Numbered from the stretch's first letter, positions 44,373 through 56,035 are shown. The stretch: DNA of 64,000 nucleotides from Bos javanicus (GCF_032452875.1 NC_083881.1:66533689-66597688); one strand, 5' to 3'. Notes: generated by a model not told the origin, from the sequence alone. Translations and numbers: made by a program.

Positions 44373-45239
44373 CCTCATCCTACCTGCCCCCACCCCCACC
44401 CCCCACCCACCAACACACACACACATACACTCTTTCGGAAACATTAGAACTTGGAAAGACTTCCAGTGAAAATGAGTTCCTAGGGTCTCAGGATTCTGGG
44501 GGCCCAGGAAAGCTGTGGGATAGGAAGCTCCTTGCTTTGCTTCTCCTCCCTGTCTCTCTGACCAAATCACTCCTGGGCATTGGCGGTGGTGATACGGGTT
44601 TCTTTTTTTTTTCTACTTATCATCTATTTATCTTGCTAGGAATTTTATCACACTCCATTTTGCCTTTATGGATGTGTTTTATTTTTGTTTTTATACTCTG
44701 AGGAAGCTAATCAGGTCTTCATTTTTTTTACATTGATTTGTTTCTATTTTACTGTGATTTATATAATACTTAGAAACAAAGAATGTATTTACATTTCATT
44801 TTCTCGAAACGAGGGATTCAGATTAAGCACATACCAGGGAAATTTTCACAAGGATATTTTCATTTAGTGAGTCAGCCGTTTTAGATTACAGCAAGCAACT
44901 CTTCCTTACCTATGCCAAGTCCCTAGCTATGCAGAGGGTTTAACACGTTCTTGAGATGTGCTTGAGAAAAGGCTGAGGGCACTTTGTTTATGGAAATGTT
45001 TGGCAGCCTGTCTTATTTTCCCCATGGGGAAAAAACTTACACCTTAAAAAATGAACTGCATTAATATCCGTGAGTCCATAGAGATGTAAATAAATGAGGG
45101 AGAAGAGATAAGTCCCCTGGTACAGAAAATTCCAAATAATTTATGTGCCTGCTTCACTCACAAGGAGATGGAACATCCGTGTGGGCTGCACAAAGTGACT
45201 GCCTTCCAAAGAGCACAGTATAGAAAGTGACCTGGAGAA
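44373..45239. other. Intergenic sequence with a C-rich low-complexity patch
   Basis: 44387-44430 is a CCCCCAC/CA low-complexity tract, and T-runs follow to 44760. No gene was recognised. Confidence 0.5.
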
Positions 45240-45775
45240 ACCTGACCTACACGATCCCAGCCAGATGATCAAGGTCAAGGTCAGGAGTGATAAGTCTTGT
45301 CGATGGTCTGTACCCATCCTTGCTATGATATTTTGAGAAGGAACACTTTACCTCTGTGGTCTTTATCCCCTTAACCCATAAGCCTGGTCTGATAAGGAGA
45401 AAATCATCAACAAATCCCAATTGAGAGACTTTCTACAGAAAATGTCACCAGTACTCCTCAAAACCGTCAAGGTCATCAAAAACAAGGAAAAGGAGAAACT
45501 GTCACAACTAAGAGAAGCCTAAGGAGGTTACATGAAATACAATGCAGGACCTGGATGGGATCTTGGAAGAGGAAAACTAAGGAAACATCTGAATAAAATG
45601 TGTACTTTTGCTAATGATAATGTACCAGTGTTGGTTCATTAATTGTGACAAATATACCAGATTAATGTAAGGTGTTAGGAACAGGGGAAACTGCAGAGTA
45701 TCCAGAAACCCTGTGTATTATAGTCATAGTTTTTCTGCACATCTAAATTGTTCTAAAAAGCAAAGTTCATTTTTT
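45240..45775 (+). repeat. Old L1 3' end
   Basis: The end TGTACCAGTGTTGGTTCATT, GGTGTTAGGAACAGGGGAAA, TAAATTGTTCTAAAAAGCAA is a familiar mammalian L1M-type 3' end. Confidence 0.6.
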
Positions 45776-45787
45776 AAAAAAAGGCAA

Positions 45788-46115
45788 CCAAAGAGGGAAT
45801 TCGCTGGCAATCCAGTGGTTAGGACTCTCACAGACAAGAGCATGGGTTTGATCCTTGATTGGGGAACTAAGATCCCACAAGCTGTGAAAGTGAAAGTGAA
45901 GTCGCTCAGTCGTGTCCGACTCTTAGCAATCCCATGGACTATAGTCTACCGGGCTTCTCTGTCCATGGGATTTTCCAGGCAAGAGTACTAGAGTGGGTTG
46001 CCATTTCCTTCTCCAGGGGATCTTCCTGACCCAGGGATCAAACCCATATCTCCTGCATTGCAGGCAGATGCTTTACCCTGCGAAATGTGACTAAAAATTA
46101 AAAAAAAAAAAAAAA
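45788..46115 (+). repeat. CHR-type SINE (short form) split by a Bov-tA
   Basis: GGGAATTCGCTGGCAATCCA to CCCACAAGCTGTG, then Bov-tA, then the poly(A) end at 46098-46115. Confidence 0.83.
45884..46080 (-). repeat. Bov-tA SINE inserted in CHR SINE
   Basis: Antisense: GTGAAAGTGAAAGTGAAGTC tail side to GCAGGCAGATGCTTTACCCT. Confidence 0.92.
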
Positions 46116-48469
46116 AGTGAATGGTGCTGTAATGAAGAGAGAGGAAATTATTTTAAAACAATATTAGATTTGTTACTGCTTAGATAGTCATTAAAACAAA
46201 ACTTTTTGAAGGACTCTTACTTTGATGTCACCTATTCCAATTAGTTTAACATCATCCTCTTTACAGAGAGAAAAGGATGTTTTGTGAGTTAACGAAAATA
46301 TGATAAATACACATTTTAATGAATTAAATGAGTCCATGGTACTCCTCAAAGTGTCTTTTGTTTATCATGCTGCAAATGCCCCCTTTGAATCCCTGGTAAA
46401 TTTATATACTTTTTAAAAAATTGACCAAAGGATTTAAAGAAAAGAAATATACCATTTTCGACTTCAAATATCTTTCTCACTTAAACTCAGCTTTTTTCTG
46501 CCTTTTCATTAAGTCTTTATTATCCTAATGAAAATGCTCACTGTGAGACAATTTTTATTTTACAGTTAACTTTACAGTTTTCTTGGAATTGTTTTTGTTA
46601 ACATTTTCCTTGCCACTTCCCTATTTTTTTTTTAAATGTAGCATCAATACATTCTTCCTTGTGATCGCTCAAGACTTGATACTTCATGTACAAGATTGAA
46701 GGTTATCCTTAAATATTTCAGAAACTGAGAATTTCAGCAAATATTTGTTTTGCAGTGTTTGAGAAGAAAAACACCTCCACTTTCAAATGCCTAGTAGCAG
46801 TCCACGTTGTTATTTGGGTGAGCAGCTGAGAACATTTCCTGTTTCTTTTAGGTTTGGGGGTGGTGGTGAGAAGAACAGGAGGAGAGCTCCCTAATGTTCT
46901 GCACAGACATCAGGAGATGAACTCAGGAAACATGGGAGAAACCCTCAACTCTAGCATCGAAAATTTCAATATGGCTCTTAGGTTGGGCTGAGATTGGACC
47001 CCTAGGACTTCCTCCTCATGTGAACGGTGTGGGGGCCCTTTGGAGGACTTTCAGTCCATTTCCACAGCATTTATTAGCAACCGCTCGGCACCGTATCCCT
47101 GGGACCTAAGGGGATTAAGACACAGGTGCTCCCCCTTCCTTGAGTGTGAAAACCAGTCAGGGGACGTCAGGTCAAGTTGTACCCAACTCTGTGAAAGTCG
47201 CCAGGAACTGACTCACATCCGTAGCCCTCTCCAGGCTCCTGCCCTTGCTTCTGCTGGGACCGCCCCCCTCACTCAAGTCCCCGCCCATTGACCTGAAGGA
47301 AGGAGGAGCCTCTCAGTGTGGACGGCGGGCCTGTCCGCTTCAGGCTTCTCACATCCTTCCGTTCCCACATTCCTCATATTGCTCCAGTGACGCCCACAGG
47401 TCACCAAGTGGCTCAGATGAGCCTCACTTGCAGCGGTCCCACGGCGGGGCTGCCATCGCTTCTAAACCCCATTTGTCCAGAGGGAACAGAGCAGGGCCGG
47501 ACTCTGTCTGGAGTCAGGAGGGGCTCTTCCCTCCTAACTGGGCTGCCCTGTGGCCCTCGCCCCCAGCAGGAGAGTTTCCTTGACTGGAGGATCGCAGGTA
47601 TCTGAGAAGAATGGCTCCCTCTTCCTCTAGAAGAAAACCACTAAGATTCCAGTAAAACCCCAGAGATCTCCAGAAGCAAAGCATCAGTATGTAGATGTGT
47701 CTTCTCTCAGCTGGGACTGAGGCGGCCCCTAAGATGGCTGGTCGGGTCTCTGCGGGTGGCCAGTCTGCTCAGTGGCCCACGCCTACGGGGAGGGAAGTGA
47801 TGCCTAGAGGGTGGGTTGAGGGAGCTGTGGAAAGATAGAGGCTCAGGGAAGCGCTTCGGTCATCAACCCAGGAGAAACAAGTGTCCAGGAGGATGACTGA
47901 GAGCCTGAGGGGAAGGGGAGGGTCCGAGGGTCTGTGGGCAGCTGGGGGTGGGGAGACGTGGCTGAGAGATTGCTCAGGTAGAAGCAGCTTTGAAGGCAGT
48001 CACAGAGGTGTGGGGCGGAAGGGCCCAAGGAGGGCCAAGGGACTGAGAGGCAGGGACTTGCCGAGTGGTCCCCAGGGTTGGGAGTTCACCTACTGTGATG
48101 GCAAATGGGCTAGAGGGAGACACTGAGCCAGGGGCCGGAGCCTTCGGTTCCGCGTGGGGAGAGATCTGGTGCTTGGTAGACGCAGGATGCCCTGTACCTG
48201 GGTGGATGCGCTCTGCCCACCTGGAGCCAGGCACCCTGGCGTGGGGCTGTGTTCAGCCTGACGGAGGGCACCCTAGCGCAGCCCTGGGGACATGACTGTG
48301 GTGAGGCCGGGTCAAGGGCTTAGTGGATGGCATGGACCTCAAGGAATAGGGGGCTTTTTACAAGAAGGAGGAGGGGAAATAGTGTGGAGTGGCATAAGGA
48401 GGGAGGAGAACGAGGCCACCGGCTTTCTGGCCCTGTGACATGAGATTCTTCTGGGTAGTAATAATGATA
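46116..48469. other. Intergenic sequence, nothing recognised
   Basis: 46.1-46.8 kb is AT-rich; 46.83-48.45 kb is GC-richer with few recognisable repeats, and open frames of up to 112 codons overlap on both strands without recognisable similarity. No splice-supported gene model could be built. Confidence 0.4.
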
Positions 48470-48640
48470 ATAATGGCCAGTACATCCAGAACTTACTGTA
48501 TTCCAGGTACAGTGCTAGCTACTTTCTGTATATATACCTCAGTTAATCCTCACAACAACCTGATGTGATTGGCTCAATTTCTCACTGAAGAAACCAAGGC
48601 ACAAAGACTGGGTTACTTGCTCCAGCTCAAAGTGAAAATC
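48470..48640 (+). repeat. MIR-like remnant
   Basis: CTGTATTCCAGGTACAGTGC, CAGTTAATCCTCACAACAACC and GAAGAAACCAAGGCACAAAG are in MIR order. Bov-tA follows directly. Confidence 0.65.
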
Positions 48641-48641
48641 A

Positions 48642-48855
48642 GAGTGAAGTCAGGCAGTCGTGTCCAACTCCTTCTGACCCTATGGACTGTAACCCTGTAG
48701 CCCGCCAGGCTCCTCTGTCCATGGGATTTTCCAGGCAAGAATACTGGAGTGGGTTGCCATTTTCTTCTCCAGGAGATCTTACCAACCCAGGGATCGAACT
48801 CATGTCTCCCACATTTCTGGGAGACTCTTTACCCTGAGCCAGGAGGGAATCCCAG
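48642..48855 (-). repeat. Bov-tA SINE
   Basis: Antisense: AGTGAAGTCAGGCAGTCGTG to GAGCCAGGAGGGAATCCC. Confidence 0.92.
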
Positions 48856-49373
48856 GAATTAACCCCCAACTGTCTTTTTCTGATAATTTAAGAAGTCAAT
48901 TTATTTAGAGAAAATAAACATTTCATGGACAGAACGCAGTGTCAGATGGTGCGAGTGGCCAAGGGAGAGACACGCTCCACAGACACAGTGTGAGCCGTGT
49001 CAGAGGTGAGAGTCCAGCCTCCACTGTCTTGACCCCAGAGTTCACTTCCCTACCCATGAAACTAACACATAAGGACTGCTTTCCTCCAAAAATCACTCAC
49101 AAAGCTAGTTTTACATCCTCCAGATTGACAAATGTTCATCCTAGTTTAAATCTACTCTAGTTTGACGATGAAAATAGGAATCCCAAACTAGACTTTACTT
49201 CTTTCGAGACAGAGAAGACCTCAGTTGAATGTGTTTTTCTCACCCTCCAGCTTTGCTCGCCCAGCCCTTTCCTTCCTCCCTGCCGCTTTACACAAGCCCT
49301 TTGCAGAGCTCAGACTGCAGCCTACTCTACCTTCCGTATCTCGCCTTCATTACAGAATTAGCACCCAACTCTA
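48856..49373. other. Intergenic sequence, nothing recognised
   Basis: No coding or repeat signature was identified. Confidence 0.45.
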
Positions 49374-49576
49374 CAGGCCTTCCCAGGTGGCACAGTGTTA
49401 AAGAAACTTCCTGCCAATGTGGGAAACACAAGAGGCGCAGGTTCCATCTTTGGATAGGGGAGAAATGGCAGCCCACGCCAGTATTGTTATCTGGAAAATT
49501 CCATGGATGGAGGAGCTTGGCGGGCTACTGTCCATGGGATTGCAAAGAATCAGAAACACACACACACACACACAGC
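49374..49576 (+). repeat. Bov-tA SINE ending in a CA microsatellite
   Basis: Sense copy; the normal GACACGACTGAG tail is replaced by (AC)n at 49555-49575. Confidence 0.88.
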
Positions 49577-49623
49577 CTGTAGTTTTGTCTAATTGGTTTT
49601 CCTGATGTAGAAGTTTGTCATTG

Positions 49624-49972
49624 AGGACTTCCTTGGTGGTCTAGTGGTTAAGAATCTGACTGCCAGTGCAGGGGACACAGGTTTCATTCCTGGTCTGGGA
49701 AGATTCCACATAGAATCTTCCATGTAGAAGATTCCACTTAGAATCTTCCATATAGAAGATTCCACTTAGTTGTCCCAGGGCAACTAAGTCTGTGCGCCAC
49801 AACTCCTGAGTCCTTCCTCTAAAGCCTGTGCTCCACAGTAAAAGAAGCCACTGCAATGAGAAGCCTGTGCGCCACACGAGACAGCAGCCTCCGCTAGCTG
49901 CAACTAGAAAAAGCCTGAGTGCAGCAACAAAGACGGAGAGCAGCCAAAAATAAGTAAATTAAAAATAAAAGA
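49624..49972 (+). repeat. CHR-type SINE (long form) with target duplication and internal 28-bp repeat
   Basis: It starts GAGGACTTCCTTGGTGGTCT. AAGTTTGTCATTG flanks it (about 49611-49623 and 49974-49986). An extra tandem array sits at 49701-49769. Confidence 0.92.
49701..49769 (+). repeat. 28-bp tandem repeat, about 2.5 copies, inside a SINE
   Basis: Units at 49701-49728 and 49729-49756 and a partial at 49757-49769, all starting AGATTCCAC. The unit itself contains AGATTC...GAATCT, an inverted pair. Confidence 0.88.
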
Positions 49973-50021
49973 GAAGTTTGTCATTGGGCTCTTTGCTCTA
50001 ATTGTTTAAACACGGGTGGTA

Positions 50022-50203
50022 TCAGTTCAGTTCAGTCATTCAGTCGTGTCTGACTCTTTGCGACCCCACGGACTACAGCACGCCAGGCCTCCCTGTCCAT
50101 CACCAACTCCTGGAGGCTACTCAGACTCATGTCCATTGAGTCGATGATGCCATCCAGCCATCTCACCTTCTGTTGTCCCCTTTTCCTCCCGCCTTCAGTC
50201 ATT
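50022..50203 (-). repeat. BovB LINE, short 3' end
   Basis: Antisense: tail TCAGTTCAGTTCAGTCATTC to TTTTCCTCCCGCCTTCAGTC. Confidence 0.93.
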
Positions 50204-50739
50204 ACAGGCAGGTAAATGGAGAAGCAAAGTGGGGTGGGGCATGTAGGAGGGAGAGTGGGAGAGTGGAGGAAGCTGAAATTCCAGCTGTAGCACTTGGTTC
50301 TGAAATTTCAGACATTGAACATTCAATAGTTACTGAGCGTGTAGCATGTGTTCTACTGGATGAGATGGAGAGGAATTCACCAAACCCAGTCCTTTCCCTC
50401 TGCACAGATGTGTAGACCGTATTATCCAGGTTTCCTCATAGTAAAATCATAGCTAAGTGAGGTTTATGCCTGAGTTTGGGCCATGAAATGTGGGTGGAAG
50501 TGATGTATAGTTTTTCCTAGGCCCTGCCCATTAAACACCCACCATAGAAGCCTCCACTTTCTTTCTTCTCTGACCACCTCTCCTCCACAATTTTTTAGAA
50601 ATGTCTGCCAGTGGAGCAGAGTAGATTTTAGATGAATAATTTGGTGGTTCATGCATTTCACTCTGTGATTTCAAATGCTAACACTTGGAAGAGCTCTGTT
50701 GGTTAGGTGTTGCTGAGACAATGAACACTGAAGTATCAG
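50204..50739. other. Intergenic sequence, nothing recognised
   Basis: The start resembles a weak MIR piece; no gene was identified. Confidence 0.4.
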
Positions 50740-51045
50740 GGGCTTCCCCTGGTGGCTCAGTGCTAAGAATTCACCTGCCGATGAAGGAGACATGGGTTTG
50801 ATCCCACCTTGCAGAGGAGCAACTAGAGCCTGGGAACCGCAACTACTGAGCCCACGGGTCGTAACTACTGAAGCCCGCACACCCTAGAGCCTGTGCCCCA
50901 CAACAAGAGAAATCACTGTAATGAGAAGCCTGAGCACGACTAGAGAGAGGCCCTTGCTCCCTGCAACTAGAATAAAGCCTGTACAGCAATGATAGAATAA
51001 ACCCAGCACAGCCAAAATAAATAAATAGTAAATAAATAACATTAT
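50740..51045 (+). repeat. CHR-type SINE (long form)
   Basis: GGGGCTTCCCCTGGTGGCTC head, CAACTACTGAGCCCACGGG body, (AAAT)n tail. Confidence 0.92.
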
Positions 51046-51784
51046 TTATTCCATTTCTGTAAACACAATTCCAAAATAGTTTATCTTAAAGTCTTATCCT
51101 ATCTTATTTCAAACATTTCTTCTGCACTATGAGTAATATACTTGGTTACATGACAGCACTGCATTATTCTCCCTATAAAACATTTTGCTCTCATAGCGAA
51201 ACCTTCTTGATTCTGTGATCTTATGCCATTTTTCCCTTATGCTATAATTCTCAGGTCAATTATTGCAATTACTTTTCTTTTGGATTTCAGGGAATGCATA
51301 AAGCTTGTGATACAAATAGTAATTAACCACTGTTATCTTGATATGACTTTCCTCAAGAAGTCCAGACATGTCAAGGGGAGGGTTACAAAATGAGATGAGA
51401 GCTGGAGAGACAACCGCTGAAGTCATACAGAATTCCTAAGTGTTTGGAAGCCTGGGTATCCATGTTGATCTTATTTATAAGATGTTCCCTTATTGTGGTG
51501 TGAGACCAGGAGGTCAGAATTCCTCTGCTTCATTCAGCTCTCAGTGTCCTGGCTGTGAACAGGTTGAAGGAGGATGACCATCAAATGAGGATAACTGTAA
51601 CAAGAAGGCAAGAGTAAGAGACTCAGAATAAGATTGCTTGCGTCTAGAGCAAAATGTTATTCTTTGAGAAAAGGAATTGCTTTACCCCTTGACGGCTGTG
51701 ATTTGTTCCTCTTGGAGTTTGGTGGCCTTGTAGAAGCTATACCCAGTCTTCTGCTCACAAAGCGTTCTCTAGCGTGTGTGTGTT
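51046..51784. other. Intergenic sequence, nothing recognised
   Basis: No coding or repeat signature was identified. Confidence 0.45.
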
Positions 51785-52195
51785 TCTTTAATTGAAGTAT
51801 AGATGATATACAATGTTATATTAATTTCAGGTGTACAACAAAGTGATTTAGTTATTTTCCATTATAGGTTATTGCAAGATATCGAATATGGTCACCTGTG
51901 TTTTACAGTAGGACTTTTTTTTATCCATTTTATATATACTAGTGTGTATCTATTATTTCTAAGCTGATTTATTCCCCACCTCCCCTTTAGTAACCGTAAG
52001 TTTGTTTCTATATGAGTCTGTTTGGTAAACAAATTCATTTGTTTCATTTTTTAGATTCCATATGTAAATGATGTCATATGGTATTTGTCTTTCTGACTTA
52101 CTTCACTTAGTATGATAATCTCTAAATCCGTCCAGGCTGCTGCACATGGCATTATTTTGTGCTTTTTGATGGCTGAGTGCGGTGTGATTTCTGAG
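51785..52195 (-). repeat. L1 3' end
   Basis: Antisense: TTTCTTTAATTGAAGTATAG, ATTTCAGGTGTACAACAAAG, then CATTTTTTAGATTCCATATG and the ORF2-proximal part. Confidence 0.9.
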
Positions 52196-52396
52196 TGCAG
52201 CAGTTCTGTCTGACTAAGAGCAGACAGGTGGTGTTCGCCTCATTCTGCGGTAACCTGAAGCCTCCCCCTCATAGTTCTCTCCTGGGGTCATGCAGCAGCC
52301 TTGGGGTGACCAGCTGTCCCTGTTGACCCCATGTAGGGGTGGAAAGGGAGTTTCCTGGAATGCCAAACTCCCAAGGTTAAAACTGGGAAAATTCAT

Positions 52397-52610
52397 GGGA
52401 CTTCCCCAGTGGTCCACGGGTTAAGAATCTGCCTCCCAATGCAGAGGACGCAGGTTCGATCCCTGGTGGGGCAACTAAGATCCCACATGCCACGGACCTA
52501 CTGAGCACCACAACTAGAGAGAACCCCACAGGCTGCAGTGAAGAGTCTGCGTGCCCACAACTATGATGTGATGCAGCCAAAAATGAAATAATTAAAAAAT
52601 AAAAATAAAA
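52397..52610 (+). repeat. CHR-type SINE
   Basis: GGGACTTCCCCAGTGGTCCA to an A-rich tail. AAAACTGGGAAA and AAAATTGGGAAA flank it. Confidence 0.9.
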
Positions 52611-52639
52611 TTGGGAAAGTCCCGGGCAAACAGGGATGG

Positions 52640-53110
52640 CTTGGTTCCCCTGAGCAGCCTCCTAGCTGGTTTCCTTGCATTCTGCTAGTTTCCCCCTTGA
52701 CCTGTTTTCCACACAACAACTAGAAAGATCAGCAAATCTGGCCCTGTCACTTCCATGCTGGAAACCTTTGATGGCCTCCTAGAAGCATTAAAGCTAAGCC
52801 CCTTAACCAGGCATCCGAGGTCCTAATGGTTCTGCCCTGCTGTCTCCCTGGCTTCCTCGCTCATCACTACCCTCACCCCCACCCCGCTCTCCTGGCTCCA
52901 GTGAGCTGCACTGTGAGCTCAGCCACACACTGGCTTCTGTAGCCCCTGCACGAGGCCCACCTCTCCTCCCCAGGCCTGCTTCACTCACACTGGACCCCTA
53001 ACTGAACCCTCTTCCCCACCTCTTTGATTTGTCTGCCAATGTCTTGCTTTTGATGTTACCTCCTCAGTCCAGTCTTCTCTGATTTACCCTACGTGAGTTA
53101 AGTGCCTTTA
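52640..53110 (+). repeat. L2-like remnant
   Basis: GATGGCCTCCTAGAAGCATT, CATCCGAGGTCCTAATGGTT, CCCTGCTGTCTCCCTGGC and GATGTTACCTCCTCAGTCCA occur in L2 3'-end order. Confidence 0.65.
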
Positions 53111-53164
53111 TCCTTAGGAGGATTTTTGGCTACTCATCGGAGAGGCCTGTCTACTGTGGCTTAA

Positions 53165-53887
53165 CAGGTGTCAACTAAAAAATATAGTCACAACCTGAGA
53201 AAAACTAAGATCGTGGCATCCGGTCCCATCACTTCATGGCAAATAGATAGGGAAACAATGGAAACGGTGAGAGACTTTATTTTGGGGGGCTCCAAAATCA
53301 CTGCAGATAGTGACCGTAACCATGAAATTAAAAGACGCTTGCTCCCTGGAAGAAAAGCTATGACCAATCTTGGCGATAGCATATTAAAAAGCAGAGAAAT
53401 AAAAAAAAAGCAGAGACATTACTTTGCCGACAAAGGTCCGTCTGGTCAAAGCTATGGTTTTTCCAGTAGTCATGCATGGATGGGAGAGTTGGACTATAAA
53501 AAAGCTGAGCGCTGAAAAATTGAAGATTTTCAACTGTGGTGTTGGAGAAGACTCTTGAGTGTCCCTTGGACTGCTGAGATCAAACCAGTCAATCTGAAAA
53601 GGAAACCAGGCCTGAATATTCATTGGGAGGACTAATGCAGAAGCTGAAACTCCAATACTTTGGCAACCTGACATGAAGAACTGACTCATTGGAAAAGACC
53701 CTGATGCTGGGAAAGATTGAAGGTAGGAGGAGAAGGGGACGACAGAGGATGAGACGGTTGGATGGCATCGCCAAGACAATGGACAGGAGTTTGAGTAAGC
53801 TCTGGGAGCTGGTGAAGGACAGGGAAGCCTGGCATGCTGCAGTCCATGGGGTTGCAAAGAGGTGGACATGACTGAGTGACTGAACTG
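53165..53887 (+). repeat. BovB LINE, 3' 0.72 kb
   Basis: Sense copy with the coding part for ASGPITSWQIDRETMETVRD and, after frameshifts, EGRRRRGRQRMRRLDGI; tail ends GAGTGACTGAACTGG. Confidence 0.93.
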
Positions 53888-53896
53888 GTCTAAACT

Positions 53897-54334
53897 GAAA
53901 GTAGAGAGTTATTTTATTTAGCGGGAATATTTAGGACTTCGAGCCTGGGAGACTGCTCTCAATAGCTCCAAGAAACTGCTCCAAGGAGGCTGGTGGGGGT
54001 GTTGGGGGGTGGGGTGGGTAGGCTGGATTCAGGCTATATATAAGTTTGCAACAAAGGGGTCAGGCAGTCTGAACAGAAAAGATCAGGTATGGAGTTAATG
54101 AATTTAGCATTCTAGGTATGGGAAGACGCACGCCTCTGGGCTTACTAAATTCATTCCTTTCATATGCACCTCAGCTATCTGGGGCCATTCCTGTTTCATT
54201 GTTCGCCTTGCTTCTTGCATTCCTCCAGCTCCTCTGCGGTCGCTGTTGGGGGTGGCAGCATCCACTGGATGGGAACTCCTATTCACATCAGAAATCACTG
54301 ATGGCTGTGACATTTCGTGTTGATTAACATGGCA
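53897..54334 (-). mobile_element. 3' LTR of minus-strand ERV remnant
   Basis: On the minus strand it starts TGCCATGTTAATCAACACG, has CTTATATATAGCCTGAATCC as TATA region and GCTAAATAAAATAACTC as polyadenylation signal. It shares order and sequence with the LTR at 31907-32526. Directly upstream on the minus strand is a 12-purine run (54353-54342), a candidate polypurine tract. Confidence 0.8.
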
Positions 54335-54357
54335 GGAGATATTTTCTCTCCCCATGG

Positions 54358-54380
54358 TATTAATTAATTAATTAATTAAT
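54358..54380. repeat. (AATT)n microsatellite
   Basis: Five to six TAAT units between the purine run of the retroviral remnant and its further internal sequence. Confidence 0.9.
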
Positions 54381-54689
54381 ATTACCTCCCCATGGCAATA
54401 AATTTGACCATATTTGGGAGACAGTTCATGACCTTTTTTTCTTTTTTTGGTCCCATGGCTCCTGAGACTCATCCCAGATCAAGTGAAGGCCTTTATTGAT
54501 AAATTGCTCCAGGTCTTAATTTCTGGATTAGGCCCATTGATAAATAATAAAAGATGATCTGAATCCTCCATCTTCTAACCTAATAGGATCCAGGAGATAT
54601 TTCCCTTGTTGCCTCTTCCCATACCTAGAACCATACTATTACAATTATTCTACATTATAAAAAAAAAAAAACACCAATTATTCTACATT

Positions 54690-55100
54690 ATAAATGTCAT
54701 CTATTTCTTTAAGATGTTTACTTATCATTAATTTGGCTGGAGGCCTGGTTATACATTATGTAATACAAAAGACAACATTATTATAAAATAAACAGATTGT
54801 AAATAATACAGCTAATAACATGATTAAAGTTACAAATAGGGATTTAAGCCATGAGCTTTCAGAACCAAACCATGTTCCTAAAACATTACCCATTAGAGGA
54901 TTCATCTGGTATATAACAATATTCACAATATTGAATTATAGCAAAGGTACCCCCTTGAGATGCTCTAAGAATATCACGGACCATACAATATTGTAAGATG
55001 GCTTTTCTCATCATTGAGACCTCAGAATTTAGTAGACTAATAGCCTGGTTGCTGAAGGAGTCCTTGGGCCTAGAAAAGAAAACAACAGTCTCAAAGGCCT
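54690..55100 (-). pseudogene. ERV env transmembrane-subunit remnant
   Basis: The minus strand encodes part of a retroviral envelope transmembrane subunit. Visible are an immunosuppressive-domain-like region with AQ/SQGG-type motif, a Cys pair region ending in CYIPD, and a following hydrophobic stretch like a membrane anchor (about 54860-54740). A premature stop and lost residues break it. It lies in the correct place and orientation relative to the LTR at 53897-54334. No surface subunit or other gene precedes it, because a plus-strand provirus begins there. Confidence 0.78.
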
Positions 55101-55114
55101 TTGCTGAATCATAT

Positions 55115-55517
55115 AAATTTGGGGAAAACAAAACCGAACTCTAAATCCCGCCCTAATGCTCCAGGCCAGTTGTATCTACCTGGGACTTATCACCCCCTGC
55201 CCAGAAACCTCCCACCCTCTACATCTGCCCAGGACTTATCACCCCTGCCCAGGGGACTTACCACCCCCTGCCCAAAACCTCCCACCCCGTGTTCAAATGC
55301 CATCTCAACTAAAGATTACCTAAAACGTTCCACCTGACTACCGTTTCCCTTATCGCTTCCACAAACCTCCCTTTAAATATGAAGCCTCCTTGATCCCTCT
55401 GGCGCTCAGCCTGGTCGTTAGGCTGACCGCCGCCGCTCCTTGCTTGAATAAAGGTAACCTGCCTAGGTTGAGGTCCTCTCTCCTTCTTTTCTGCCTCGGC
55501 CGGAACTATACCGTACA
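55115..55517 (+). mobile_element. 5' LTR of class I ERV provirus
   Basis: It contains a TATA-like CTTTAAATATGAAGCC at about 55371, a polyadenylation signal AATAAA at 55447-55452 and an end at CCGTACA. U3 holds C-rich direct repeats built on CAGGACTTATCACCCCTGCC. The left border with the env remnant is approximate. Confidence 0.8.
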
Positions 55518-55521
55518 TTCT

Positions 55522-55538
55522 TGGTGCCGAAACCGGGA
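55522..55538 (+). other. Primer-binding site, tRNA-Phe type
   Basis: TGGTGCCGAAACCGGGA matches the complement of the tRNA-Phe 3' end except for one missing C. It lies 4 bp after the LTR end. Confidence 0.8.
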
Positions 55539-55835
55539 GAGGGCGAAGCACTCATCTCTCTCTCTCCCTTTCGTTGTTTTCCCTTTTCCTGGAATCTGGG
55601 AGCCTGAACACCCGCCGAGCTCCCTTTCTGCCAGGGCTCTTAAGTTCCCCCTGGGGACGCCCAGTGCCTTGGTGAGCGTTGCAAGCCTTGTCCTAAGGCT
55701 TTTATTGGTGCTTTACGTACCCCCAGGCCTCGGCTCTACCCCCTTTCTCTCTCTCTCTCTGAGGACCTCCGGTACAGGGAACTTGCCATTCGACCGCTCT
55801 ACATGCAACACTCCACTCAGGCCGACCCCTAGATT

Positions 55836-55846
55836 AAGGTAAGATC
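55836..55846 (+). promoter_or_regulatory. Candidate retroviral splice donor
   Basis: AAGGTAAGATC fits a strong 5' splice site and lies in the leader between primer site and gag, where class I proviruses carry it. Confidence 0.5.
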
Positions 55847-56035
55847 CCGACGGTGTTCTAGAGGCGCCCTAGAACCCAGTCCTCTCTGGGTCCCAGGGAC
55901 CCCGGCCTAAGGCCACTCTGTAAGCGATGGTGGGGGACGTTCCACTTTGACACAGAGCTCTCTTCTCATAACTCCTATTGTGACTACAGGTGACGACTCG
56001 AACTCCCAATAGGAGCCTCTGCTTGCTTTTCAATT

